Source: Colwellia sp.
GTDB lineage: Bacteria; Pseudomonadota; Gammaproteobacteria; Enterobacterales; Alteromonadaceae
NCBI GenBank assembly: GCA_022969175.1
Contig: JALJPB010000006.1
Span: 119,140-164,209 of the forward strand
Reading direction: 5' to 3'
Length of the DNA stretch: 45,070 nucleotides
A program made the position numbers and the translations under genes. Positions 7,551-16,116 of the stretch are shown here, in pieces (position 1 is the stretch's first letter; each line of letters begins with the position of its first letter). The notes beneath the pieces are model-generated. The model was not told the origin of the DNA. It saw nothing but the letters and a program-made list of their open reading frames with translations, and searched no databases.

Positions 7551-10133
7551 ATGGTTTTACTGCGTTTTATTGTTTTAGTGATGTTGTTAGTCTTTTCGTT
7601 AAGCCATGCATCAAATATTTATGCGGCTAATTTCACCGATTACCTTCCTAAAGAGCAAAACTATCAACAAAGTATCCCTACTCCTGAATCTGTATTAGGT
7701 TTTGGTATAGGTGAACGTCATGTTCGACATCATCAATTAGTAAACTATTTTCAGCAATTAACCAACAGTTCAGAGCGAATACAACTCACTGAAATTGGGA
7801 AAACCTCTCAGTTTAGACAACAGTTACTGGTAACCATTTCATCACCTGAAAATTTAAATAACCTTGATGAAATATTAGCTAAACGAAACTTTTATTTAAA
7901 ACAAGTAACTGATGGTGATGAAAAAAATGATGGACCTCTAATTATTTGGCTAGGTTATAGCGTTCATGGTGACGAAGCCAGTGGGGCAAATGCCGCAATG
8001 CTGGTTGCTTATCATTATGTCGCTAGTCAGTCTGAGCAAATAACAAGCTTATTAGAAAATACCATCATTGTGTTAGAGCCAAGTATCAACCCTGATGGTT
8101 TAGATAGATTTGTTAACTGGGTGAGTACTTTTAGCAACGACGTTGTTAATGATGATCCCAATGACATTGAACATCATCAAGGCTGGCCAACAGGTAGAAC
8201 CAATCACTATTGGTTTGATTTAAATCGTGATTGGTTGTTGCTTACACAACAAGAAAGTCGCAATAGACTGAAATATTATCATCAATATCAGCCAAACGTT
8301 GTTGGCGATTTTCATGAAATGTCTCGCAATGGTAGTTATTTTTTTCAACCCGGCGTACCAAGCAGAACACACCCATTAACACCTAAAGGCAATGGTGATT
8401 TGACCCGCCTTCTTGCCCGTTATCACGCTAAATCTTTAGATAAAGAACAGCGCCTCTATTACAGTGAAGAAGTCTTCGATGACTTTTATTATGGTAAAGG
8501 CTCAACTTATCCAGATATCAATGGCAGTATCGGTATTTTATTTGAACAGGCAAGTAGCAATGGTATGCAACAACAAAGCATAAATGGCTTAGTTACCTTT
8601 GAATTTGGTATAAAAAATCATGTATTAACATCACTTTCGACCGTAGAAGGGGCATGGGAGAACAAGCAGCAACTAATCAATTATCGCCAAGACTTCTATC
8701 GCCAAGCAATTAAGCTTGCCAGTAAAGAAAATTTTAATGGTTATCTTATTCATGCCGACAACGACTATTACCGAATAAATAGATTTTTAAATACCTTAAA
8801 GCAACATCAAATTGAGGTTTATCCTTTAACCAGTGATTTTCGCCATGATGGTAAATTGTATACTAAAAAGCAAAGCTATTATGTTTCTCTTGAACAGCCA
8901 CAATTTCGGGTAATTCAAGCTTTATTTAACCAACAGACCAATTTTAAAGATAATACTTTTTATGATGTTTCTGGTTGGACCCTACCATTAGCAATGAATA
9001 TTGAATTTCATAAAGTAGACCGAACTAGGGGGCTGAAATTAGCGGAAAACAGCTGGCAAATGCCGCAACCTGCAACCATTTTACTTGATGAAGATGCTTA
9101 TGCGTATGTTTTTGAATGGCATCACTCACTCGCCCCGCAATTATTGGAGCGTTTGTTAGATTCAAATATCAAAGCCAAAGTTGCAACAAAAAGCTTTGTT
9201 AGTGATGTTCAAGGAGTCGATCGAACATTTAAAGCCGGTAGCATTTTGATAGCAGCTGGCTGGCAAAATGTTAATAATTGGCGAACACTATTATCTCAAG
9301 CGAGCAGTGAGAGTAATATAGATATTTTTAGTTTATCTACGGGACTTACACCACAAGGAATTGATTTAGGTAGCAGTTCTTTTTCAGCTATCGCTCCGGT
9401 TAAAGTTTTATTAATAGGTGGTAAAAACATTTCAGAATATGAGGCTGGAGAAGTACGTTATTACCTTAATGAAACGCTAAATATTCCATTGTCAGTTGTT
9501 GAGCAGCATCGAGTAAATAGTGTTGATTTGTCTAGTTACAGTCATATTATATTAGTTGATGGAAATTATAATAATTTCTCAAAAAGAATAGTACAAAAAT
9601 TAAGTCACTGGATTAAAAATGGTGGTGTTGTATTTGCTCAAAAAAGAGCAGCTAAATGGTTAGCAGATAATGAAATCTTATCAGCAAGTTTTATTAGTCA
9701 AAATAAAATAAACCAGTTGTTTTCAGCAGATGGTTTGCGATATAAAGATAAAGAAAAATTAGCGGCTCGTAAGCGTATTGCCGGGGCGATTTTTAAAACA
9801 ACTTTAGACAATAGTCACCCGATAGCTTACGGCTTTGAAAGTAATAATTTACCATTATTTAGAAATAGCACCTTAATTATGAAGGGTCAAAGTCAGCCTT
9901 TTACCAGTGTAGTTAATTATACCGATTCACCCTTGATCAGTGGTTTTTCGGATAAAAACTTGGTCAATGTTATTGCACATAACCCTGCAGTAATTGCTCA
10001 TAGTTTAGGTAAAGGTCGGGTTATTGCTAGCAGTGACAATCTCATTTTTCGAGGTTACTGGTTAGGCAGTGCTAAGTTACTCGCTAATAGTTTATATTTT
10101 TCTAAAGCATTTAATACCCCGATAAAAGAGTAG
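7551..10133 (+). CDS. Exported M14-family zinc carboxypeptidase-like protein
   Basis: About 860 residues with a signal peptide (VLLRFIVLVMLLVFSLSHA). The M14 catalytic domain occupies roughly residues 60-360. The zinc ligands are visible as the H and E of SVHGDEASG (near residue 140) and the His of DFHEMSRNGSYFF (near 255), and FEQASS follows about 80 residues later. The second half is a beta/alpha region with GATase-like character (KVLLIGG...YSHIILVDG) of unknown role. The protein is probably periplasmic or outer-membrane associated and trims peptides or amino-acid-modified polymers. The start is ATG 7551 behind GAGGG; a TTG two codons earlier is less likely. It stands alone, with no clear operon partner. 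Confidence 0.82.
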   Translation: MVLLRFIVLVMLLVFSLSHASNIYAANFTDYLPKEQNYQQSIPTPESVLGFGIGERHVRHHQLVNYFQQLTNSSERIQLTEIGKTSQFRQQLLVTISSPENLNNLDEILAKRNFYLKQVTDGDEKNDGPLIIWLGYSVHGDEASGANAAMLVAYHYVASQSEQITSLLENTIIVLEPSINPDGLDRFVNWVSTFSNDVVNDDPNDIEHHQGWPTGRTNHYWFDLNRDWLLLTQQESRNRLKYYHQYQPNVVGDFHEMSRNGSYFFQPGVPSRTHPLTPKGNGDLTRLLARYHAKSLDKEQRLYYSEEVFDDFYYGKGSTYPDINGSIGILFEQASSNGMQQQSINGLVTFEFGIKNHVLTSLSTVEGAWENKQQLINYRQDFYRQAIKLASKENFNGYLIHADNDYYRINRFLNTLKQHQIEVYPLTSDFRHDGKLYTKKQSYYVSLEQPQFRVIQALFNQQTNFKDNTFYDVSGWTLPLAMNIEFHKVDRTRGLKLAENSWQMPQPATILLDEDAYAYVFEWHHSLAPQLLERLLDSNIKAKVATKSFVSDVQGVDRTFKAGSILIAAGWQNVNNWRTLLSQASSESNIDIFSLSTGLTPQGIDLGSSSFSAIAPVKVLLIGGKNISEYEAGEVRYYLNETLNIPLSVVEQHRVNSVDLSSYSHIILVDGNYNNFSKRIVQKLSHWIKNGGVVFAQKRAAKWLADNEILSASFISQNKINQLFSADGLRYKDKEKLAARKRIAGAIFKTTLDNSHPIAYGFESNNLPLFRNSTLIMKGQSQPFTSVVNYTDSPLISGFSDKNLVNVIAHNPAVIAHSLGKGRVIASSDNLIFRGYWLGSAKLLANSLYFSKAFNTPIKE

Positions 10134-10179
10134 ATCTCTTTATAAGGTGCTTGCTAGGTTTAGTTAATATGAATTAAGA

Positions 10180-10941
10180 TTAGTTAAGTTTAATTTCACT
10201 GGGTAGTGATAAACACAAAGCCAAAACCGTTACTTTTTTAACGCCAGCCAACTTTAAGCAACGGCTAATTTCACTTGCCGTTGCTCCAGTTGTTACAACA
10301 TCGTCAATCAGAATTATATGTTCTGGAGGCGAATTTTCTTTCATCAGATTAACATCAAAAAGGCCACGCAAATTTTTTCTTCGTAACGTCCCTGATTGAC
10401 CAACTTGGCTTTTGGATGATTTGTTACGTGATAATATTTTTTCATCATATGGAAGGTCAATTTGCTGAGCTACCACCTTCGCCAATAAGTGTGCTTGATT
10501 AAAGCCTCTTTGTTGCCATTTAGTAATATGAATTGGTACGGCAACCACGAGGTCAGCTTTATTATTTTTATACTGTGAGAGGGTTTGTTGATAATGCTTA
10601 GATAGTAATAAAGCCATTAATTGCGCTATTTCAAAGCGACCATGATATTTCAGTTGGCTTAACCAGTCAGAAAAAGGAGTGATGTAGGGGGATAAACAAA
10701 TTAAGTGATCAAATGTGATTTTCGGTAATATTTTATTAACTGCAGGCCAATTCAGTAAATCGCCATTAATTATATTAAGATCAAATATGGGTAAATCATC
10801 TACACAAGTTTGGCAAAGCAGTAAATAATCAGTGCATGCTTCGCCACACAAATCACAACTGCTCAACTTTAGTAAAACCTGACGATAATACTTGGTTACG
10901 GTTTTAAAATATTGAGAATAATTGTTGGTGAGTAATTCCAT
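10180..10941 (-). CDS. comF: ComF-family phosphoribosyltransferase-like competence protein
   Basis: 253 residues. The N-terminal zinc-finger-like region has CDLCGEAC...LCQTC, and the C-terminal phosphoribosyltransferase fold carries the PRPP loop VILIDDVVTTGAT. RGFNQAHLLA is the conserved ComF signature. The family is cytoplasmic and needed for natural transformation in several bacteria. In gammaproteobacteria the gene is characteristically divergent from bioH and close to nfuA, as here. It is slightly longer at the N-terminus than some homologues. The intergenic region shared with bioH is only 63 bases. Confidence 0.93.
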   Translation of the reverse strand: MELLTNNYSQYFKTVTKYYRQVLLKLSSCDLCGEACTDYLLLCQTCVDDLPIFDLNIINGDLLNWPAVNKILPKITFDHLICLSPYITPFSDWLSQLKYHGRFEIAQLMALLLSKHYQQTLSQYKNNKADLVVAVPIHITKWQQRGFNQAHLLAKVVAQQIDLPYDEKILSRNKSSKSQVGQSGTLRRKNLRGLFDVNLMKENSPPEHIILIDDVVTTGATASEISRCLKLAGVKKVTVLALCLSLPSEIKLN

Positions 10942-10967
10942 TTACCACTCCATTTTTGTACACTAAG

Positions 10968-10983
10968 CTCACTTTTTAGTGAG
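10968..10983. repeat. Short dyad in the comF/bioH divergent promoter region
   Basis: CTCACT and AGTGAG form a perfect 6-bp stem with a TTTT loop, 21 bases before the bioH start. It could be a binding site or a leader hairpin; nothing in the sequence decides which. Confidence 0.4.
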
Positions 10984-11004
10984 AAGATAACTATCTATTT
11001 AAGC

Positions 11005-11811
11005 ATGGCAGAAACTTTACAAATTACGAGCCAAGGACAAGGAATTCCTTTGGTATTAATTCATGGTTGGGGGTTAAACTCAGGTGTCTGGCAACCCTTA
11101 GCCGAAAAGCTGTCGACTTTTTGCAAAGTTATTACGGTAGATTTACCCGGTTATGGTTTAAATATTGATAACAACCTTGATGATTATTCATTAGTCAATA
11201 TTAGTGACAAAATTGTTGAAGCAATTAACGAGCCTGCGGTTTATCTTGGCTGGTCTTTAGGAGGCTTAGTTGCTACCGATATTGCCCAACGATATCAAGA
11301 TGATACACTTGCCTTAATTACAGTAGCAAGCTCGCCATGTTTTGTAGAGCAGAGTTCAACTACAGAGCAAACTACTTGGTTTGGTATCAAGCCACTACTT
11401 CTTAATGCATTTCATCATCAGCTAGCTAAAGACACCAAAAAAACCATAGATGGCTTTTTGAAAATACAGGCGATGGGTAGTCCACACGTTCGGAAAAATT
11501 TAAAAGAAATCAAAGATTTAATATTTCAATATGACATGCCATCCAGACAAACGTTAGATGATTCTTTAGCCTTATTAGAGGAAGTAGATTTGCGAGAGGA
11601 ATTGTCATTGTTAACGCTACCTTTTTTACGATTATATGGTCGTTTAGACTCACTGATACCAAAAAACGTAGCCACTTTTGTTGATCAATTAACGCCCAGT
11701 AGTGAAAGTTATATATTTCCTCATGCGTCACATGCTCCGTTTATCTCTCATCCTGATGATTTTTTTGAAGTTTTAAAAACTTGGCTTTTGAGTAATCAAA
11801 AATCCCTGTAA
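11005..11811 (+). CDS. bioH: Pimeloyl-ACP methyl ester carboxylesterase BioH
   Basis: A 268-residue alpha/beta hydrolase. The nucleophile elbow is GWSLGG (Ser84, near E. coli Ser82). The acid is probably the Asp of GRLDSLIP, and the His is in HASHAPFISHP. The oxyanion region HGWGLNSGVW is near the N-terminus. BioH removes the methyl ester from pimeloyl-ACP in biotin synthesis. The divergent arrangement with comF is the usual gammaproteobacterial context and separates this from generic hydrolases. No other bio gene is nearby, which is also typical for bioH. Confidence 0.92.
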   Translation: MAETLQITSQGQGIPLVLIHGWGLNSGVWQPLAEKLSTFCKVITVDLPGYGLNIDNNLDDYSLVNISDKIVEAINEPAVYLGWSLGGLVATDIAQRYQDDTLALITVASSPCFVEQSSTTEQTTWFGIKPLLLNAFHHQLAKDTKKTIDGFLKIQAMGSPHVRKNLKEIKDLIFQYDMPSRQTLDDSLALLEEVDLREELSLLTLPFLRLYGRLDSLIPKNVATFVDQLTPSSESYIFPHASHAPFISHPDDFFEVLKTWLLSNQKSL

Positions 11812-11933
11812 GATAGCTACAACAGGACTTACAATAAAATCAGTGCTTTACTTTTTATTGCTTTTGGTTAATAATTAAACAATAAGGTTAGCTGTATCGT
11901 TGCGAACCGTTGCTAGTTATTGAGGAGGGTAAG

Positions 11934-12230
11934 ATGGAAATACAATCAGCATTTAATGCCGGACTTGAAGGTTTTCAAAAAGCGACCGAAAAGGCAAATG
12001 AAGCAGCGGCAAACATTGCCTTGCAAACCTCTGTAAACTCGAGTGACAATAAAGTTGCTCAAGAAGACAATACCTTGAGTATCGATCAATACCAGACGTC
12101 AGATGATTCAGTTAGCATCAATCAATCAATCATCGATTTAAAAGTAGCAGAGCTTCAAGCAAAAGCCTCAGCTACTGTCATTAGTACCGCTGACGAAAAC
12201 CTTGGCACTTTACTAGACGTAAGAGTGTAA
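11934..12230 (+). CDS. Small motility-associated protein with a flagellar-rod-like C-terminus
   Basis: 98 residues, soluble, acidic and Ser/Asn/Gln-rich, with no signal peptide. The C-terminal region (VAELQAKASATVISTADE, then LGTLLDVRV) resembles the C-terminal helix of flagellar rod and hook proteins, which packs into the axial coiled coil. Short proteins of this kind (YjfB-like) occur in polar-flagellated gammaproteobacteria, but their role is poorly defined. The start is ATG 11934 with a strong GAGGAGGGT site. An upstream in-frame start at 11910 has no such site. The SprA-like gene begins eight bases after its stop, suggesting one transcript. Confidence 0.6.
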   Translation: MEIQSAFNAGLEGFQKATEKANEAAANIALQTSVNSSDNKVAQEDNTLSIDQYQTSDDSVSINQSIIDLKVAELQAKASATVISTADENLGTLLDVRV

Positions 12231-12238
12231 ATTTATTT

Positions 12239-13165
12239 ATGAACATTTCACCGCAACTTCCAAGCTTACCCTTAGCTACAGTAGTTAATCCTCCTACTGA
12301 AACCTTGCGTCGTGAAAATAATCAACGTGAAGTCATTGTTAAACCTGAAGCTGCAGCTCAATCGGCCGCAGAGAAGGGAGTCGCTTCTGAAAAAGAACGG
12401 GCAAAATCTCCTGCTCAAAATAATGAACAAGTAGATTTTGCTAATATCAGAAAGCGTGCTGAACAAGAAAATACCACCATTAGTGAAAACAACAGGGAAG
12501 GTGACAACCCTGAATCAAAAGAGCAACAACAACAACAAGCGGATACTGAAAAAAGTGCTGCTGAGATTTTTGCTGAAGAAAAAATTATCAACAATTTGCA
12601 GCAAAGAGATTTAGAAGTTCGTTCTCACGAACGTGCCCATGCAGCAGTTGGTGGTGCAACTACTGGCGCTCCTTCATATTCATTTGAAACCGGCCCCGAT
12701 GGTAAAAAATACGCATCAAGTGGTGAAGTTGCTGTCGACTTATCTCAAGTTAAAGGTAATCCACGCGCTACTATAGCTAAAATGCAGAAAGTTCACGCTG
12801 CTGCACTTGCTCCGGCAAACCCTTCAATTCAAGATACTCGTGTGGCGGCTTCTGCAGCTAGGATAATTGCTCAGGCTCAATCGGAACTATTAGCTACAGA
12901 CTTTGACGATGTGCAAAAAGTGCCGTTGTCGGTAAAAAACATCAAACCTAATGATGTTTTTTCTCAAGAAAATGGTTCAAAAAATAAAAATGATAGTAAT
13001 GATTTTGATACTTTAATCAACCAAACACTTGATGCCCAAGAAGCGGTATCACCCACTCGAACTCAAGATGTGAGTGAACGAGCTACTCGTATTGAAAATT
13101 TTTATTTTAATATCAATCAAGCATATGAAAAACCGCCAACTCATCAATTTGAGTTAACCGCTTAG
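12239..13165 (+). CDS. SprA-related putative metalloprotease-like protein
   Basis: 308 residues. The first 125 are low complexity, rich in Glu, Gln and Ala, with a run of Gln near residue 100. The conserved domain (about 125-225) contains SHERAHAAVGG, whose HERAH is an HExxH zinc-protease-type motif, followed by SYSFETGPDGKKYASSGEV and VAASAARIIAQAQ. This matches the family annotated as SprA-related or putative metalloprotease. Proteolytic activity has not been shown, to my knowledge. There is no signal peptide. The tail is disordered and acidic. It follows the small rod-like gene by eight bases. Confidence 0.75.
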   Translation: MNISPQLPSLPLATVVNPPTETLRRENNQREVIVKPEAAAQSAAEKGVASEKERAKSPAQNNEQVDFANIRKRAEQENTTISENNREGDNPESKEQQQQQADTEKSAAEIFAEEKIINNLQQRDLEVRSHERAHAAVGGATTGAPSYSFETGPDGKKYASSGEVAVDLSQVKGNPRATIAKMQKVHAAALAPANPSIQDTRVAASAARIIAQAQSELLATDFDDVQKVPLSVKNIKPNDVFSQENGSKNKNDSNDFDTLINQTLDAQEAVSPTRTQDVSERATRIENFYFNINQAYEKPPTHQFELTA

Positions 13166-13205
13166 CTGATTGAGTAACTCAGTATATAAATAAAAGAGAC
13201 AAATA

Positions 13206-13235
13206 AAAACGCCTGCTGATGCAGGCGTTTTTTTA
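13206..13235. terminator. Strong bidirectional terminator between the SprA-like gene and pyrE
   Basis: An 11-bp stem (AAAACGCCTGC with GCAGGCGTTTT, loop TGAT) is flanked by A-rich sequence on the left and eight or more T residues on the right. It sits between convergent genes and should stop transcripts from both sides. Confidence 0.9.
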
Positions 13236-13270
13236 TTTGCTGAGTGGGAAGAAACTTATTGGAATTGTTA

Positions 13271-13924
13271 TTAAATACCGTAGTTTTCGCGATATTTTCG
13301 AATAGTTAATAAACTGTCATTCAATTCTGGTTGCTCTGCTACTTTTTCTTCTAAGTAAGTAATTACATCGCCTAGAGTTACTATAGAAATAACCTTAGTA
13401 CCAAAGTCACGTTCAACTTCTTGAATAGCAGATAGCTCACCTTGGCCTTTTTCTTGGCGATCAAGGGCAATTAATACCCCTGATAATTGTGCGCCCTGGT
13501 TTTTAATGATTTCCATCGACTCACGAATGGCAGTACCAGCGGTGATAACATCATCAACCAGCATTACCTTACCTTTCAGATCTGAGCCAACTAAACTACC
13601 ACCTTCACCATGCTTTTTAGCTTCCTTACGATTAAAGCAGTAAGGCATGTCAATATTATGGTGGTCAAAAAGCGCTACAGCGGTTGTTGTCGCAATTGGA
13701 ATACCTTTATAAGCAGGGCCAAATAATAAGTCGAATTCAATAGATGATTCCGTTAAAGCGGTAGCATAAAAGCGACCTAACCTTGCTAGATCACCACCAG
13801 TATTAAATAAACCCGCGTTAAAAAAGTATGGGCTTGTGCGTCCAGATTTCAAAGTAAACTCACCAAAACGTAATACCTGTTTTGATAAAGCAAATTCAAT
13901 AAAATCGCGTTGATATTGTTTCAT
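13271..13924 (-). CDS. pyrE: Orotate phosphoribosyltransferase
   Basis: 217 residues. It shows the type I phosphoribosyltransferase PRPP loop [14 protein letters not shown], the [11 protein letters not shown] motif, and [13 protein letters not shown], the flexible catalytic loop of OPRTases. It converts orotate and PRPP to OMP in de novo pyrimidine synthesis. The gene lies 35 bases downstream of rph on the same strand. This is the classic rph-pyrE operon, in which pyrE expression in E. coli responds to UTP through attenuation. No strong attenuator hairpin is visible in the short gap here. Length is normal (E. coli 213). Confidence 0.97.
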   Translation of the reverse strand: MKQYQRDFIEFALSKQVLRFGEFTLKSGRTSPYFFNAGLFNTGGDLARLGRFYATALTESSIEFDLLFGPAYKGIPIATTTAVALFDHHNIDMPYCFNRKEAKKHGEGGSLVGSDLKGKVMLVDDVITAGTAIRESMEIIKNQGAQLSGVLIALDRQEKGQGELSAIQEVERDFGTKVISIVTLGDVITYLEEKVAEQPELNDSLLTIRKYRENYGI

Positions 13925-13959
13925 TTATTTCTCAGTACTGATTTTTAACTTAAATTGGT

Positions 13960-14673
13960 CTAGTTTAATGCTGATTTTTGCGCATCAAATAATTCATTGA
14001 TCCCATTTTTCGCGAGTACTAACATTTCTTGCATTTCATCAAAGCTAAAAGGTGCTTCTTCAGCTGTACCTTGTACTTCAATAAGTTTACCTGTGTCTGT
14101 CATCACTACATTCATATCAGTATCAGCAACAGAATCTTCTGGATAATCAAGATCGGCAACGGCCTCACCTTTATAAATACCAACAGATACCGCGGCAATC
14201 ATATGCTTTAAAGGATTGGTTTTAATAATTTCTTTAGCGCGCATATAATTTAAAGCGTCAACCAATGCTACACAAGCTCCAGTAATAGAGGCAGTACGAG
14301 TACCACCATCAGCTTGAATTACATCACAATCAATACTAATGGTATTTTCACCAAGGGCTTTTAAATCTACCGCAGCACGTAAAGCACGAGCAATTAAACG
14401 TGATATTTCTAAAGTACGGCCACTTTGCTTGCCAGAAGCCGCTTCACGGCGCATGCGTGTATGAGTAGAGCGAGGCAACATGCCATATTCAGCCGTTACC
14501 CAACCTTTACCTTGGCCTTTAAGGAAACGTGGTACACCTACTTCAACTGTTGCAGTACAAATTACTTTAGTATCACCAAATTCAATTAATACTGAACCTT
14601 CAGCGTGAGTTGTAAATTGGCGAGTAATAGTTACTGGGCGAATTTGCCCTGGTGTTCTGCCACTTGGACGCAT
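13960..14673 (-). CDS. rph: Ribonuclease PH
   Basis: 237 residues, the standard length. Family motifs are all present: [14 protein letters not shown] at the start, [16 protein letters not shown], the [14 protein letters not shown] region and DADxxxADGGT-like [14 protein letters not shown]. RNase PH is a phosphorolytic 3'-5' exonuclease that trims tRNA and rRNA precursors in the cytoplasm. The start is ATG 14673 with AAGGAAC upstream. It is first in the rph-pyrE operon, with a TATAAT promoter element 33-38 bases upstream of the start codon. Confidence 0.97.
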   Translation of the reverse strand: MRPSGRTPGQIRPVTITRQFTTHAEGSVLIEFGDTKVICTATVEVGVPRFLKGQGKGWVTAEYGMLPRSTHTRMRREAASGKQSGRTLEISRLIARALRAAVDLKALGENTISIDCDVIQADGGTRTASITGACVALVDALNYMRAKEIIKTNPLKHMIAAVSVGIYKGEAVADLDYPEDSVADTDMNVVMTDTGKLIEVQGTAEEAPFSFDEMQEMLVLAKNGINELFDAQKSALN

Positions 14674-14705
14674 AAGTTGTTCCTTAAAAATATGTAATTA
14701 CGCGC

Positions 14706-14711
14706 ATTATA
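14706..14711 (-). promoter_or_regulatory. Predicted -10 element of the rph-pyrE promoter
   Basis: On the minus strand a perfect TATAAT is followed directly by GCGCG, a GC-rich discriminator of the kind linked to stringent and growth-rate control. The -35 region (about 17 bases upstream) is poor, so upstream activation or an extended contact is likely. Confidence 0.6.
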
Positions 14712-14841
14712 TACGCAAACATCTTGGGGTTCATCTTTCATCGAGCAAATTTAGTATTTTATTATCACGGATTTTGAAATATAGTTAATTAACCTCAGGT
14801 CTTGTAAAACAGGGCATGTTGAAGTTAATAGTTGAGAAAAA

Positions 14842-15357
14842 ATGAAAATAATATTTACGGTGTTTTTTATCCTTGCGAGCCACTTAATTACTGTTCCTGC
14901 CTTTGCGGAGCATAAATTAGCATTACCTAAATACAGCCAAGTCTATTCAGAACAAAGTGATCCCTTCCAAGATGCCGTTGCGGCAATTAAGCTAGCCAAA
15001 GAAACTAATCGAAATGTATTAATTGAAATAGGTGGGAATTGGTGTACATGGTGTCATAAAATGGATGTGTTTTTAGAGAAAAACCCTGATGTATATCATG
15101 AGCTTCATAGTAAATTTGTATTATTAAAAGTCAGTGTTAGTGATGCTAATGAAAATGAAGATTTTATGAAATCACTACCGCCAGTGTTAGGTTATCCGCA
15201 TATGTATGTATCAACATCGACAGGAAAAATGATTTTGTCTAAAGATACCGCAGAGCTTTTAGTAAATGGTCAGTATTCAACTGAGCGTTGGCTTACTTTT
15301 ATCAAGGACTGGCAGGCCAATAGTCAACAATCTGTAATTACCGCAAGTAATGGCTAA
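14842..15357 (+). CDS. Exported thioredoxin-fold protein with a WCTWC active site
   Basis: 171 residues: a signal peptide (about 1-22, ending PAFA) then a thioredoxin-like domain with GGNWCTWCHKM, the redox CxxC at C68/C71. It resembles the thioredoxin_7/DsbD-gamma-like families that act on periplasmic proteins. The Tat-exported small-subunit gene starts nine bases after its stop, and the GMC flavoprotein overlaps that gene, so all three are probably one operon. A role in keeping the dehydrogenase cysteines in the right redox state is an inference from this linkage. The true redox partner is unknown. Confidence 0.78.
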   Translation: MKIIFTVFFILASHLITVPAFAEHKLALPKYSQVYSEQSDPFQDAVAAIKLAKETNRNVLIEIGGNWCTWCHKMDVFLEKNPDVYHELHSKFVLLKVSVSDANENEDFMKSLPPVLGYPHMYVSTSTGKMILSKDTAELLVNGQYSTERWLTFIKDWQANSQQSVITASNG

Positions 15358-15366
15358 GGAAAAATA

Positions 15367-16116
15367 TTGAAATTTATGAGTTCGTTTTTTGATACAAACT
15401 ATCAAACCCCTTTATGGCTTAGTGAAAAACTGACAAAGAAAAATCTTAGCCGACGTAATATGATGAAAGGGGCGCTAAAATCTGCTGGTGGGGCGGTTGT
15501 TGTCGCGGCAATTCCCATTAGTGCATGGTCAGCTGAATCGGCAAATTTATCGAAAAAGTTAACCTCCGATCCTTGGCTGACTTTAGACTCGGTATTAAAT
15601 CACCTTTTACCTTCATCAAAATCTGGGCCTGGAGCCAAAGAAATTCATGCAACCACTTACCTCTTTAATGTAGTGCATTTACAACCTACCGAACAAACTG
15701 AAATTGACTTTATTTACAAAGGTGTTGGTTGGCTAAATGGTTATAGTCAAAGCCAATTGAAAAAGAATTTTAGTGAATTAACTACTCAAGACAAAGATAA
15801 GTTACTCCGTGGTATTAGCCAATCTCAAGCAGGAGAAAACTGGTTAAACACGCTGCTAGGCTATATTTTAGAAGCAACATTAACACCACCTATATACGGT
15901 GGTAATCCAAACCAAATAGGTTGGCAATGGCTTGAACACCAAGGTGGCTTTCCTTTGCCAAGTGAGGGAACCCGTTTCTATGAAATACCTAATCAGCAAA
16001 GCATGGTAGTAGCTAATACTGCAAAAAATGCTGAAGACAATAAAGAAACAAACATTAGGGTGGTCGATGTGCTGGCTAAGCGGGAGTTATTAATAGGTAA
16101 AGGGAAAAAAGCATGA
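15367..16116 (+). CDS. Tat-exported gluconate 2-dehydrogenase subunit 3-like protein
   Basis: 249 residues. The N-terminus carries a twin-arginine signal, LSRRNMMKGA, followed by a hydrophobic stretch (AVVVAAIPISAWS). The rest matches the gluconate 2-dehydrogenase subunit 3 family, the small subunit that escorts a GMC flavoprotein through the Tat system. The start is TTG 15367 with AAGGA about six bases upstream. An ATG at 15376 is 15 bases from that site and less likely. Its stop overlaps the next gene's start by four bases (ATGA), suggesting translational coupling. Confidence 0.8.
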   Translation: MKFMSSFFDTNYQTPLWLSEKLTKKNLSRRNMMKGALKSAGGAVVVAAIPISAWSAESANLSKKLTSDPWLTLDSVLNHLLPSSKSGPGAKEIHATTYLFNVVHLQPTEQTEIDFIYKGVGWLNGYSQSQLKKNFSELTTQDKDKLLRGISQSQAGENWLNTLLGYILEATLTPPIYGGNPNQIGWQWLEHQGGFPLPSEGTRFYEIPNQQSMVVANTAKNAEDNKETNIRVVDVLAKRELLIGKGKKA

